Shown: positions 52,775 through 63,293 of the stretch, in pieces | Position numbering within the stretch: position 1 is the first letter of the stretch | Layout of the letters: every line of letters starts with the position of its first letter | Origin: Zarea fungicola | Taxonomy: Eukaryota; Ascomycota; Sordariomycetes; Hypocreales; Cordycipitaceae | Reading direction: 5' to 3' | DNA length: 64,000 nt | NCBI GenBank assembly: GCA_900169235.1 | Contig: FWCC01000296.1 | Span: 62,001-126,000 of the forward strand | Program-made: the position numbers and the translations under genes | The notes under the pieces: generated by a model | Seen by the model: the letters and a program-made list of their open reading frames with translations, nothing else | Database searches by the model: none | Told to the model about the DNA's origin: nothing

Positions 52775-55700
52775 TTATGCAGCCTTCTCCTCCGTCCAGA
52801 CTCCCTGGATTCTGCTCTTGCGCAGAACTTGCGCGCCAAGATCTTTTATGGTGCCACTTGTCAAAAGCTCCAAAACCTGCATGTGGGCCTGAAGCTCCTT
52901 TCCAATCCAGTTGCGCAGCTCAATTGCGTTCAATGAGTCTAGCCCAAAGGCAGTGATGGTAGTGGTCGCTTGCCTAGCCTCCATCACATCGGGATGCAAC
53001 ATGAGAATGGCACCCAGCTTCTCTCGGAGGCCGATGCTTACGAGCTCCACAGCCTCCTCCACTGTCGTCAGCTTTGCAAGCTTCTTGCCAATGGGAATAT
53101 TGGTGGCAGCCTCCCCTTCTCCAGGGGCAGCACTAGCAGCAATTGCAGCATCCCGAAGTGGCTGAAACCGGGCATCAGCAGCGTAGTACGGGAAGTTGTT
53201 TGCATCGCTAAGGTCAAGACCTGTAATGCTCTGGTCGTTGCTGAAAGTCCCGACCTTGCCACTGATGGATGCTTCCACCAGGGCGAGCACCTCGCTCTCA
53301 CCCATGGTGCTTCCCGACAAGCTCTTCAACACTTCCGCCTGTTTGGCTGAATTTTCGGCCAAATATCCAACGCCTTCAACGGCTGTCAGATTTAGAGAGG
53401 TGGAGGCAAGGCCAAGCTGGCGGCGATGAACTGTCAAGGCATCGAGGAATGTATTTGCAGCCGCATACGCGGCCTGGCCACGATTACCAACAATGCCAGC
53501 GACCGATGAAAGGACAATAAAAAAGTCTAGGGGCACATCAACCAGTGCTTTATGAAAGTTCCAGCCACCAGAGACCTTAGAACGGACGACAGTCTCGTAA
53601 TCTCCAAAAGACATGTTCTCGAACAGGGTGTCACGCAAAACCATTGCTGCGTGGATAACACCAAGGATCGGGGGCAGGGATTGGCGCAGCTTGTTGATGA
53701 GCTCGTCAACGTTCCCCTGATCCGCAACATCACATGCCATGACGTGGATCTTGGCTCCAAATGCCTCACACTCGCGGTCGAGTTTCTCCAGCTCAGTAGT
53801 CATCGCTGCACTGCGGGATAACAAGACAATGTGCTGGGCACCTCGGCGCACCATTCTCTTAGCCATAGAGCGACCAAGGCCTCCAGTGCCTCCTATTATT
53901 ATGTAGGTAGCATTGGCCTTCAACAAACTTGTGCCTGGTGCCGGGTGTGTGGCGTTGACTTTGCCGCCCGCTTCATGATTGACAACGACTTTGCCGGTTG
54001 TCTTACCGCTTTGAAGTTTGCGCAAGGCTGATTCAACCTCATTGATATTGACCGAGGTGATGGGACCGATTGGGGTGATTGTCTTGTTGCCCAATAGGTT
54101 CATCACGTCACGGAAAACACGACCCATGATCTTTGGTCTATAATCTGCGACCTTTGTCAGATCGACGGAGCTGAACGTGCAGTTCCACTCAAATTTGGCC
54201 ATCTCCAATCTTGTATTTGAGCTGATGTCTCGCTTTCCGATCTCAATAAAGCGACCAAAGGGCGCAAGACACGACCATGACTCCCTGAGTAAGTCGCCAG
54301 CAAGGGAATTGATAACAACATCCACGCCCTTGCCGCCTGTCATGTCTCGCAGAGCGGGAGCAAACGAGGAATCTCGGCTATAGAAGATGTGGTCTTCTGC
54401 GACGCCGTACTGCTTAGCGAGAAGCTGTTTCTTTTCAACACTGCCCACAGTGGCAAAAACCTCGGCGCCAATCATGTGGGCAAGTTGAATGGCTGCCTGT
54501 CCTACACCGCCAGAAGCAGCATGGATGAGAATCTTCTCTCCAGCTTCGAGGCGAGCAAGATCAATCAGGCCATAATAGGCAGTGCAGTAGACAACCGGAA
54601 TAGACGCGGCCGTTTCAAAGTCTATTCCTTCAGGAATCATGCCAGCGCTTGTCGCCGGGCATCGCGCATATGTTCCATAGGAACCATGTGTCATGGCACA
54701 AACGCGGTCACCAACCTTCAGTGACGCCACATTGGAGCCGATGCGCGATACTGTGCCAGAACACTCCACTCCAAGGTAGGGACTAGACAGCTGGCCCATA
54801 GCGATGACAACATCTTTGAAGTTCATGCCTGTGGCGGCCACTTTGATTTCAATCTCGTCCTCGCCCAGAATGTATTCCTCTTCATCCTTCCAGTACAGCG
54901 AATCGAGTGCTCCGTATGTACCGACAGAAAGCTTAAGGCGACGACCAGCTTGGCAAAATTCTTGTGGATACGGGCGGGAGGGCTGCGTGGCGCGGAAAAG
55001 CTCGAGGTTCATATCATTCTCAGTATTGATGCGAGGCACAAATAGTTTGCCATCTCGTTCAGCAAACTCAAAATCAACGGGGCCTCCGTCCTCGGGAGTT
55101 TCCAGCGTCGTCTTCATAGCAGTAATGATCAACTGCGCACGGTCAACTGGCTTTAGGGTTGACTTTGGGTGTAAATCGAGGGTGCCGACAATCTTGCTAG
55201 ATTCAGACCTAATGGTACGGAGCAGACCCTGGGCGAGATTTTTTAGGGGAGTTTCCGCCGTATGATATGCACCAATGCCAACCCAAAGCATAGATGAACA
55301 GCTCAGAAGAAGATTTTGAATATGGGCAAATGAAACTGCGTCCATATTGTGAAGAACAGGGCCCTCAACTTCGCTCAAGCAAATATATCTGGTGGTGGAT
55401 GACACGGAGACACTGGCAAGAGGTGCAATGGTAGGCAGTTGGCCGCCTGTTTGGATCTCAATAAGATCAGCCAGTGCTGCCGCAAGTGGGTTGGCAGCCC
55501 CACTATCGCAGATGACGGTGATAGGTGTTTCGCTCAAATCAATATAGTTTGGGGGTAGCAGTGCGTTATAGGCGGTATGGCCGTTGGTGTGTCCATTGCT
55601 ATGCCCATTGACATTACTATGCCCATTAACGTGCCCGTTGCCGTTTTCGTCGGTGTAACCGTTGGTGTAACCGTTGCTATGGCCGTTGACATTGCTATGC

Positions 55701-58700
55701 CCATTAACGTGTCCATTGGTGTAACCGTTGGCATGTCCATTGCTATGTCCGTTTACGTGTCCGTTAGTGTATCCATTGGTGTATCCATTGGTGTGTCCAT
55801 TGGTGTGTCCATTGCTATGTCCATTGCTATGTCCGTTTACGTGTCCGTTGGTGTATCCATTGGTGTATCCATTGGTGTGTCCATTGCTGAGTCCATTGCT
55901 GAGTCCATTGCTGAGTCCATTGCTGAGTCCATTGCTGAGTTCATGGGTATACCCATCGATGTGCCCATTGACGTATAAGTTGCTATGGCCGTTGGCTTGC
56001 CCATTGCTGTGGTCGTTCGCATGCTCGTTCGTATGTCCGTTCGTATGTCCGTTCGTATGTCCGTTCGTATGTCCGATTGATTGAGGTTTGAGATCTTTGG
56101 TATGACAATTGAGGTGACCGTTAGAGTGACCGTTAGTATGAATCTTGACGTCCATAGTAGCTTTGTTTGCATTTGCAGTGTCGGACAATTGGCCTTTGGT
56201 GAGTCCATTCGTCTCAGTATTGAAATGGCCATTCGTTTCAGCACTTGCGCGGCCGTTTATAGCGTTGTCGAGTACAGCTTTCTTTGACTTTGGCTCGGGG
56301 AGCGACTCCCACTTCACCGTGTAGCAAAGTGATCGCGGCTCCTGGCCCTCAAAAGCATCTCCATACAATGGAGTCATCGTGAATCCGCGAATAGATATCA
56401 CAGGTACTGTCAGGCTTGTCTTCCAAACATCAATGGTGAAGTCAACAGAGCCCTCTGGAACGAATGCCGGACTCTGGGTAACAACATGGACAGTTTCACC
56501 GGCATTGTTTGGCGACTCGGGGCTGATTTCTAACTCATCGACCGCCGCAGGCATGAATAGGTGAGGCATTTTACCACGGCCGGCACCAAGGTTGAGGAAA
56601 ACGGATTGGAATACTGTGTCCAGAAAGGAGCTGGGAACGAAACTTTTGGTCTCGTATTGGTGAGGCATGGACTGGGCGGTATCCTTAATAGTAAGTGAAC
56701 AGCTTGACATGTTCTTGAATACTCGAAGACTTCCGTTCTCCTTACTGTCAAAGCTGCCAGTATAGCCAGCGCCTTTGGCTTCAAGCTCAGAGTAGAATTG
56801 CTGAACATTGACGTTAGCAGCAGCGCTGCCTTCAATAAAACCTCGGCGTTTTACAGCGGCTTCATAAGTAATTGGCCGAATGACATTTGCCGAGCTCTTC
56901 TTCCTGATCCCAACAAGTCCGCGGCAATGCTCGAGCCATCCACGTGCTGGGGCCCATGAGGAAATATGAAATTGATCCCATTCATCAGAGTAGGAAGCCA
57001 ATCCCTCGGCGTATGCCTTTAGAGAAAAGCGCAAGTCGTAGTTGCTATTCTCATCCAATATCAGCGCCTTTGTGACTTTGACGTCTCTCAAGCGAAACGT
57101 AGCAATTTCGTCTACTGGGACGCCTCGGAGCTGCGCACGTTGGAAAGCAGCTTCAGCGGCCATCGTGATGTAGCCTGATAGTGGAAACGTAGGAAGACCC
57201 TGCATCCTGTGGTCTTTTGTCCAAGGGATATCATCGGTATTGATGACATTTTTCCAAGTCGGCTCATCCTCATTACAGAAGTCATCCAGGATGCCAAGTA
57301 AGTCGTGACGAGGGAAGGGCTTCTGACGACGATGCTTCCCGGCACGGGACTCTGCCCAATACTGATGCTGTGACCATGAGTAGGGAGCCAAGTCTGAAAT
57401 CAGAGAGGGATGATCCTGCCCGCTCAATGTTATGTTTACAGCCGAAAATTCAATAGGGTGGCCGCGACCCCACAAGCTACCAGCGAGTTGGACGGCAGTT
57501 GACGTGGCATCTTGGTTACGCAGCAATGCGGAGAAGTATTTGACGTTGGCCGCAGCCTGTGGGCTAATACTCTTCAGAATTTGCTTGATAGGACCTTCAA
57601 GTGCAGCGTGCGGGCCAATCTCAACAACAATATCCGGTTTTGCGTTTTCATAGAGCTCTGCAAAAGCAGACGAGAAGAGAACAGGGTTGGTCAGGTTGTC
57701 AACCCAGTACTGCCCACCAAGGGCAGCAGTATTTTCCAACTTTCGACCTAGAAGGGAAGAATAAAACTCCACTCCTTCGATAGAATCGGGCTTCATGTTT
57801 TGAATTGACGCCATGTAATCTTCGGCTACAAGCCGCATATGGGGCGAGTGATAGGCCATCTCAACGCGAAGCTTTCGGTTAAATATGCTTCGTAGCTCGA
57901 GCTCTCTTGCCAACTTATCGACTTGATCTTCGTCACCAGAGGCCGTGATGGAATTTGGTGAGTTTTCGCAAGCAACAGTGACGCCAGAGAGCTTCATGGA
58001 CTTGATGATGCCCTTTATTTCAGCTGCTCCGGCACCAACCGCGAGCATAGCTCCACGACAGTCTGGATTACACTTTTGCATCAGCGCAGCGTAGTGGCCA
58101 CGATAGTAGGCAGCGGCCATGGCTTCCTTCAAAGTAATAGCACCGGCGGCATAGGCGGCACCCATCTCACCAGAGGAGTGGCCGATTACCGCGGAGGGCT
58201 TAATATTCCATGTCTTGAAAAGCTCAACGAGGCCAAGCTGGACAGCTGTGCAGATTGGCTGTGAGATGTGAGCGAGGCCAACAATAGAATCGCTCTTGTC
58301 ACGGACTAACTCTTCTTGAAGAGAGAAGTTAGCGCCAATGCTCTCCAGATAATCCGATGCAGCTTTAACCGTTTCAGCAAAAACGGGATGTGTACTGAGC
58401 AACTGTTTGCCCATCTGTGGCCATTGTGCACCTTGACCAGTGAATACATATGCTATCTTCAGCTGTGTAGCAGATGCAACAGTAGGAATCAGGGGTGCTG
58501 CATTTAGCAAGGAGACCATCTCGTCAAAACTGTTCGCGACAAAGGCTAGGCGATAGTCTAGATGAGACCGTCGCTCACCCAACGTATAGGCCAAGTCGCG
58601 AATGAGGCGCATCTGAAAAACTTCAGGATGCTGTTCTGCGTAGATACCAATTGCAGTGGCATTGCGCTTGGCAGCCCCCTCGTCATTGCCAGACAAAACG

Positions 58701-60112
58701 AAGAGTCTGGGTACAACTTGGTTGCTACCAGCTTCAATGGTAAGGTTCTTAGCAACCTGTGATAAAGGAGCTTTTTCCAGAACGACGTGAGCGTTTGAAC
58801 CACCGAAACCGAAGTTGTTGATACTGATAAAGCGCTTGCCTTTAGGCCACGGACGAATGGTAGTCGGAACCTTCATGTTCCACTCTTCTAGTGGAATGGC
58901 TGGGTTTGCCTGCTCAAAGTTGGTATTGGGTAGAATGAATCCTCTCTCGAGCATTAAAGTTGACTTGATGACTGAAAGAAGGCCGCTTGCATTTTCGAGA
59001 TGGCCAATATTGGTCTTGACGGAGCCGATGTAGAGAGGATTGCGTTTGGTGCGGCCCTCGCCAAAGAAGTTGTGGATTGCGGTGGCCTCCAGAGGGTCGC
59101 CAACTTTTGTTCCTGTACCATGTGCCTCGACAAACCCAGTCTCAATTGGGTTGATGTTGGCGCGAGAATACACCTCACGCATAAGATTCTCCTGCTGCTC
59201 GGCGCTTGGTGAAGTTAGGCCCACAGTTTTACCGTCTTGGTTTATCCCTGTATTAACGACGATGGATCGTATTCTGTCATTGTCGCATATAGCCTGATCA
59301 AGTGGCTTAATGACGACACAGCCAACGCCCTCACCGCAAGCAAATCCGGATGTTCCTCGATGATCGAACGCATACGTTTTTCCAGTGGGGGTGAAGAGAC
59401 CAAGCATGGACATCTGTATCAAATCATCCGGGTTCATGTACAGATTGCTGGCAGCGACTATGGCAGAGGTACAGTCACCGTTTCGAATACTCTGAGCAGC
59501 CATATGCATAGCGTGCAGGCTCGAGGAGCAGGCTGTGTCAACAGAAAAGGAAGGGCCATTGAGATTGAAGTAGTATGAGAGGCGACCGGCTTGGATTGAG
59601 GGGTGGCCACCAGTCGCTTCGAACATTTCGACTTGATTCAAATCTTGCAAGCTTCCGGTGCGAAAGTCACTTCGTTTTGATCCGATAAATACTCCCATCT
59701 TCTCGCCGGAAAGTTTTCCCTTTGGCAAGCCAGCGTTCTCCAGAGCTTCATATGTGCACTCAAGTAGCTGGCGTTGATTTATGTCTAACAACAGTCTCCA
59801 TTAGTACTAGGATACATGGCGATGCAGGACAGACTTACCCATAGAGCTAGCTTCCTGTTTTGTGATGTTGAAAAAGGGTGCATCAAAGATGGAAAAGTCT
59901 CGGTCAATAAAATAGCCGCCCGTTTGATTGAATGTGCCTCTCTTCTGCGGATTCGGATGAAAATAAGCCTCGGCGTTGAATCTGCTCTTGGGAATTGGGC
60001 CAGTGCCATCTCGTGATCGGGACAGCATTGTCCAAAAGTCGTCGATGGAGCGCACATCACCGGATGTGCGGCATGCCATGCCAACAATGGCTAGAGGTAA
60101 AGGTCGATCCAT
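52775..60112 (-). CDS. Highly reducing type I polyketide synthase with an Asn-Gly-His repeat in place of the C-methyltransferase
   Basis: 2427-residue iterative highly reducing PKS. Exon 1 is 59839-60112 (ATG 60112) and exon 2 is 52775-59784; the 54-nt intron has GTAAGT, a TACTAAT branch and TTAG. KS, residues about 8-430: active Cys177 in DTACSSS, His313 in EAHGTGT, His353 in NIGHLE. AT, about 535-860: Ser628 in GHSSGE. DH, about 915-1235: His950 in HRMQGLPTFP and Asp1147 in LDTVFQ. No methyltransferase motif follows; residues about 1307-1495 are four-residue N-G-H/Y/L-x repeats. A structural pseudo-KR (about 1510-1680) remains. ER, about 1705-2025: AASGGVGQAA. KR from about 2050: GGTGGLG, with LSSVAG and Tyr2198. 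ACP: Ser2375 in GLDSLNAIEL. All seen catalytic residues are intact, so it should be active and produce a reduced, unmethylated chain. There is no thioesterase or other release domain. The product is unknown. Confidence 0.95.
55574..56155 (-). repeat. In-frame 12-bp coding minisatellite inside the PKS (N-G-H/Y/L-x units)
   Basis: About 190 codons made of four-residue units of the form Asn-Gly-His/Tyr/Leu-Thr/Ser/Val (roughly 45 units), with a run of Leu-Ser-Asn-Gly units near the middle and two longer higher-order copies of the N-G-Y-T/N-G-H-V/N-G-H-S order. The DNA unit is 12 bp, so gain or loss of units keeps the frame. Neighbouring units are nearly identical at the DNA level, implying recent expansion. 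It lies exactly between the DH and pseudo-KR domains. Confidence 0.92.
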
Positions 60113-61523
60113 GCTGAGAAAACAAAAACGAGTATATGTGCAGTTAGGGTGAGTCGCAAATGTACTTGCTCGACTCCGGGGTATAAGTTAGGACTATGAG
60201 CCAGGCGACACGATAGATGGCATGAATGGACAATTGTCGCCGCTCAGGGGGGAATGTGAGCAAGATGGAGGGAAGACTGAATGTGAGCTAGGAGGGGAGC
60301 TATATATTACGAGAACAGAGAAATCTAGACTCGTGGAAGGGAAAACCTGAATTGATAGCTACAGAGAGACAAGGGACGTGTCTGAGTGACCAGCTCAGGG
60401 CATACGCGATGGCCCACCGAACCTTACATGGGGCATATGAAAGGGGTGCGACAGATATGAAAACGGAGTCGACATCGCGGGACTAGCTGCATTGGTAAAT
60501 TGGTGAGCAGTGGTTGGATAGAGTGATTTCAATGTTGTGGGCAAGAAGAATGCACCGCAATATCGTACTGGTCACCGTGAAGAAGTCGACCAACGACAGG
60601 GAGGGGGGGTGTCCCTTGAATTGGAACATGTGGGGATCAAGGGGCGTGAAGAAGATTGAGCGAGAAAGAAGGTATAGCAAGGGTTTATTCGTTCTGAAGC
60701 GCAGAGAGGAAGATGCTCTTCGGACCTTTTCTACTTGATAGCATTGTTTCCCTGCAGTCGAGATACCCACATATGTAGGGGAAGTTGGCTCTATTCGCAG
60801 TTTATCTTCAGTCTGCCTTCTGCCCTCTGCAGTTATGATTTTCTTTCCTCAAAAGTTCTACACAGGATAAAATGGCCAGCTACTGATCGTTGCAGCACTA
60901 ACGGGCTGTTTGTTTGTGGCGCATTAAGATGGATATTTTGGCTTGAGGGGTGGCAGATGAGGGGGAGGTGAGGAGGGGAAGGGGGACCAGAATAGTAATA
61001 AGTTAAGAGACAGAAATGGACAATAAGGAAGCGTTCCCTATGAGGATATCGAGTGAAGGGAAGCGGGGGATCCTGGCAGGGACGACTAATTTGAGACATG
61101 AGACGTACCACTCAAAGCGCCATTCCAGGGCGACGCAGGCATAAGGAATTCAATGACAACGACCAGTAGCTGAGACGGAGAGTTCATCTCATACGTTGAA
61201 GGGCATGCACTCATTATCTTCAGCACCACTTAGTCTGAGTTTATGATGGCATGAGGGACTACTGGGTATAGTCACACATCCCTTTTTCAATCTTCATTAA
61301 GGGGCGGTACAGCTTGGGTTCCCGTTACGACATGCATGAAATGTCGCAGTGAGAAGCGCACGCCAGGGCTGTTTGCATCGGCTCGACTGATTTATGGCAG
61401 ATTCTGGGGATGCAATAGAGCAGTGTATTGAGCACTCGGAAATTGCATTGTGACTGGATCTCGCGGCTGGGGAAAACGATTTTGACGGGAAATAGCAGTC
61501 AGCTCGAGCAAGGGATATGGCCT
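60113..61523. other. Upstream region of the PKS gene
   Basis: About 1.4 kb with no gene that I can support. A TA-rich element at 60301-60309 lies about 190 nt upstream of the PKS ATG. Purine-rich patches occur near 60590-60680 and 60955-61000. Probably PKS promoter and leader. Confidence 0.5.
60301..60309 (-). promoter_or_regulatory. TATA-like element upstream of the PKS
   Basis: TAATATATA on the minus strand about 190 nt before the PKS start codon. The spacing fits a fungal promoter with a leader of 100-150 nt. No transcript start is known, so this is a suggestion only. Confidence 0.3.
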
Positions 61524-62205
61524 TTAACTCTGATGCATGTTTTCAAGACCCCTGGGGTATAGGTAGACGGCCTGTAGCTTTTGACATCCCGGCGAGCAGA
61601 GAGCTAGCCTCGTCTCGGTAGGCCGTGATGTTTTATGCATATTGGAAGTGATGTGCGAATCCAACACAATACTGGGCAGGTCTAGAAGCAGCAATTGTTT
61701 TGAGATCGGCCGTTTGCGTGCGCGGAAAAGACATGGTTCGGTGACGGAGCCTAATAAGCAAAGAGCAAGGTCAAAGGCGGCAAAGCAACTGCCGGGTGCA
61801 GGGGTTAAAAACAGCGAGTTTAACCTTGAGGATCCGAGTGTTCGCGGTATTTCCTCCAACTCCTTCTCCGCACCAGTCGTATTTTGGCCGATGCTATAGA
61901 AGTTAGGCAAGCATGAGAGCAGGTTTAGAAGTGCGCATACGAAAGGCATCAGATCCTCAGCAACGAGAGCCGTGCGAAGCATCGGATGCAGCTCATGGGT
62001 TTTGCATCGAGGCAGAATCAGTGAAGTATATTGAGTGATAAGATCAGCACTGTAGCGATCACCAGCAGTAGGAATGAAGCTTCGGGATGCAGCAAAACTA
62101 AAGGACGCGTCGCCATCGACAATGGCTCCCGCTGGTAGGGCCGCTCGCTGGTGGAGCGTCGGCTCCTGTCCATTGTTGGTTGCACCATCTTTCCTCAGGT
62201 AGGTA
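61524..62205 (-). pseudogene. Possible remnant of a fungal transcription-factor gene upstream of the PKS
   Basis: An open stretch of about 227 codons on the minus strand. It has no good start: the first ATG (61982) is deep inside, and the protein-like part extends upstream of it to about 62205. The most protein-like part, about 62195-61900, includes DGDASFSFAASRSFIPTAGD, then ADLITQYTSLILPRC, a short spacer with PMLRTALVAEDL, and a hydrophobic ALLNLLSCL. This hydrophobic/charged pattern resembles the middle homology region of Zn(II)2Cys6 regulators. A second short open piece with a good GTGAGT donor (about 62405-62500, ending THPTAFPQ) may be an upstream exon. No zinc cluster is visible; its expected place is taken by a minisatellite. 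I infer a broken regulator; a real unannotated gene or chance cannot be excluded. Confidence 0.33.
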
Positions 62206-62635
62206 GCTCAAGAGAGGAGAGCGGCAGCCAATAATAACAGGTACGGAGCCATGCTACTAGCTAGTGCGCCCCATATATTATCAACCCAACAAGAACAGAC
62301 ATAACACTTTTTTACTTGAGCATAACAAAATATTTACAAACAATCGCAAGGCCTGGTAAATCTCAATAATATTATAGGCATCTGTAAAAGAAGTACCCTT
62401 TTCACTCACCTGAGGAAAGGCGGTGGGGTGTGTGGCAAATGTATCCATGTCGGCTGTACTCTCCGCCCCGTTCGGTGAATCGCAGATGGGACGGACCAAG
62501 GCGCCGGGCTTATACGCTATCAGAGGGCCTATAAGGTGCCTTAGGTTGAGAGGTACCTACCGTGGCCCTCGGCTGGTGTTGACCACTTTACTATTAGACA
62601 CGTCTTCAAGGTTAGATAGGCTATCTATATTTATG

Positions 62636-62725
62636 TATTTGTTGTATTTGGTGTATTTGGTGTATTTGGTGTATTTGGTGTATTTGGTGTATTTGGTGTA
62701 TTTGGTGTATTTGATGTATTTGGTA
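62636..62725. repeat. TATTTGGTG minisatellite, ten 9-bp units
   Basis: Ten tandem 9-bp units, the first and the last two slightly diverged and the inner seven identical. On the minus strand it reads as a Lys-Tyr-Thr repeat frame, which I do not regard as a gene. It sits just upstream of the possible regulator remnant. Confidence 0.9.
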
Positions 62726-63278
62726 TATATTTCTCCCATACAATTCCACCACAGCTCCTTCACTTCATGCACATTTGCGTATCATTGTCCTACCTGTCCA
62801 CCGAGAGCTTACCAGTCCTAGAAATAATGACAGTCTCGTCCAATCGGGGGTTTATTCCTGTTTCCCATACCTATCCCTTCCTAATTTCTCTTCGTCATAC
62901 TGCTAATGGCATGAATCTCACGGCCTGTCCAGTTCCGAGCTGAGACACCACGCTCCCTCGCCCACTCCCCTCTTCTCAGTCGCCCCGCGTTTGCTACCTT
63001 GCAAACATACCGGTAGGTCATGGGCTCACCCTGGCACCGCCGCATGGATGTTCATACTGCTTTTACGCGAAGCCCTTCGCTGGCAATCATGCATTCTGCA
63101 TGGATGGCCTGCATAGTTTACTTTGCATCCAGGACCAGTTGCCCCTTGGACCATTATTAGGAGGGCAAGTGGACTCATTTCTGACCAGTCGCTAACTCAG
63201 AGACGGCGGTCAGCTGAGTTTTCAGAGCTTATACTGTGTGTTGGTATTATTATTACTATTATTGTTATTAAAATAAAA

Positions 63279-63293
63279 GAGAGAGAGAGAGAA
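63279..63293. repeat. GA dinucleotide run
   Basis: Short AGAGAG tract following an AT-rich stretch; no function is seen. Confidence 0.7.

Noticed and set aside
55577..56084. Long frames with regular hydrophobic repeats on the plus strand
   Set aside because: They are antisense readings of the 12-bp repeat inside the PKS, open only because the repeat lacks stops in those frames.
50044..60112. Permease plus PKS as one biosynthetic cluster
   Set aside because: The permease is an ordinary amino-acid importer with its own promoter; shared strand and closeness alone do not support a joint role.
62557..62772. Lys-Tyr-Thr repeat frame on the minus strand
   Set aside because: A by-product of the 9-bp minisatellite; no start context or neighbouring protein-like sequence.
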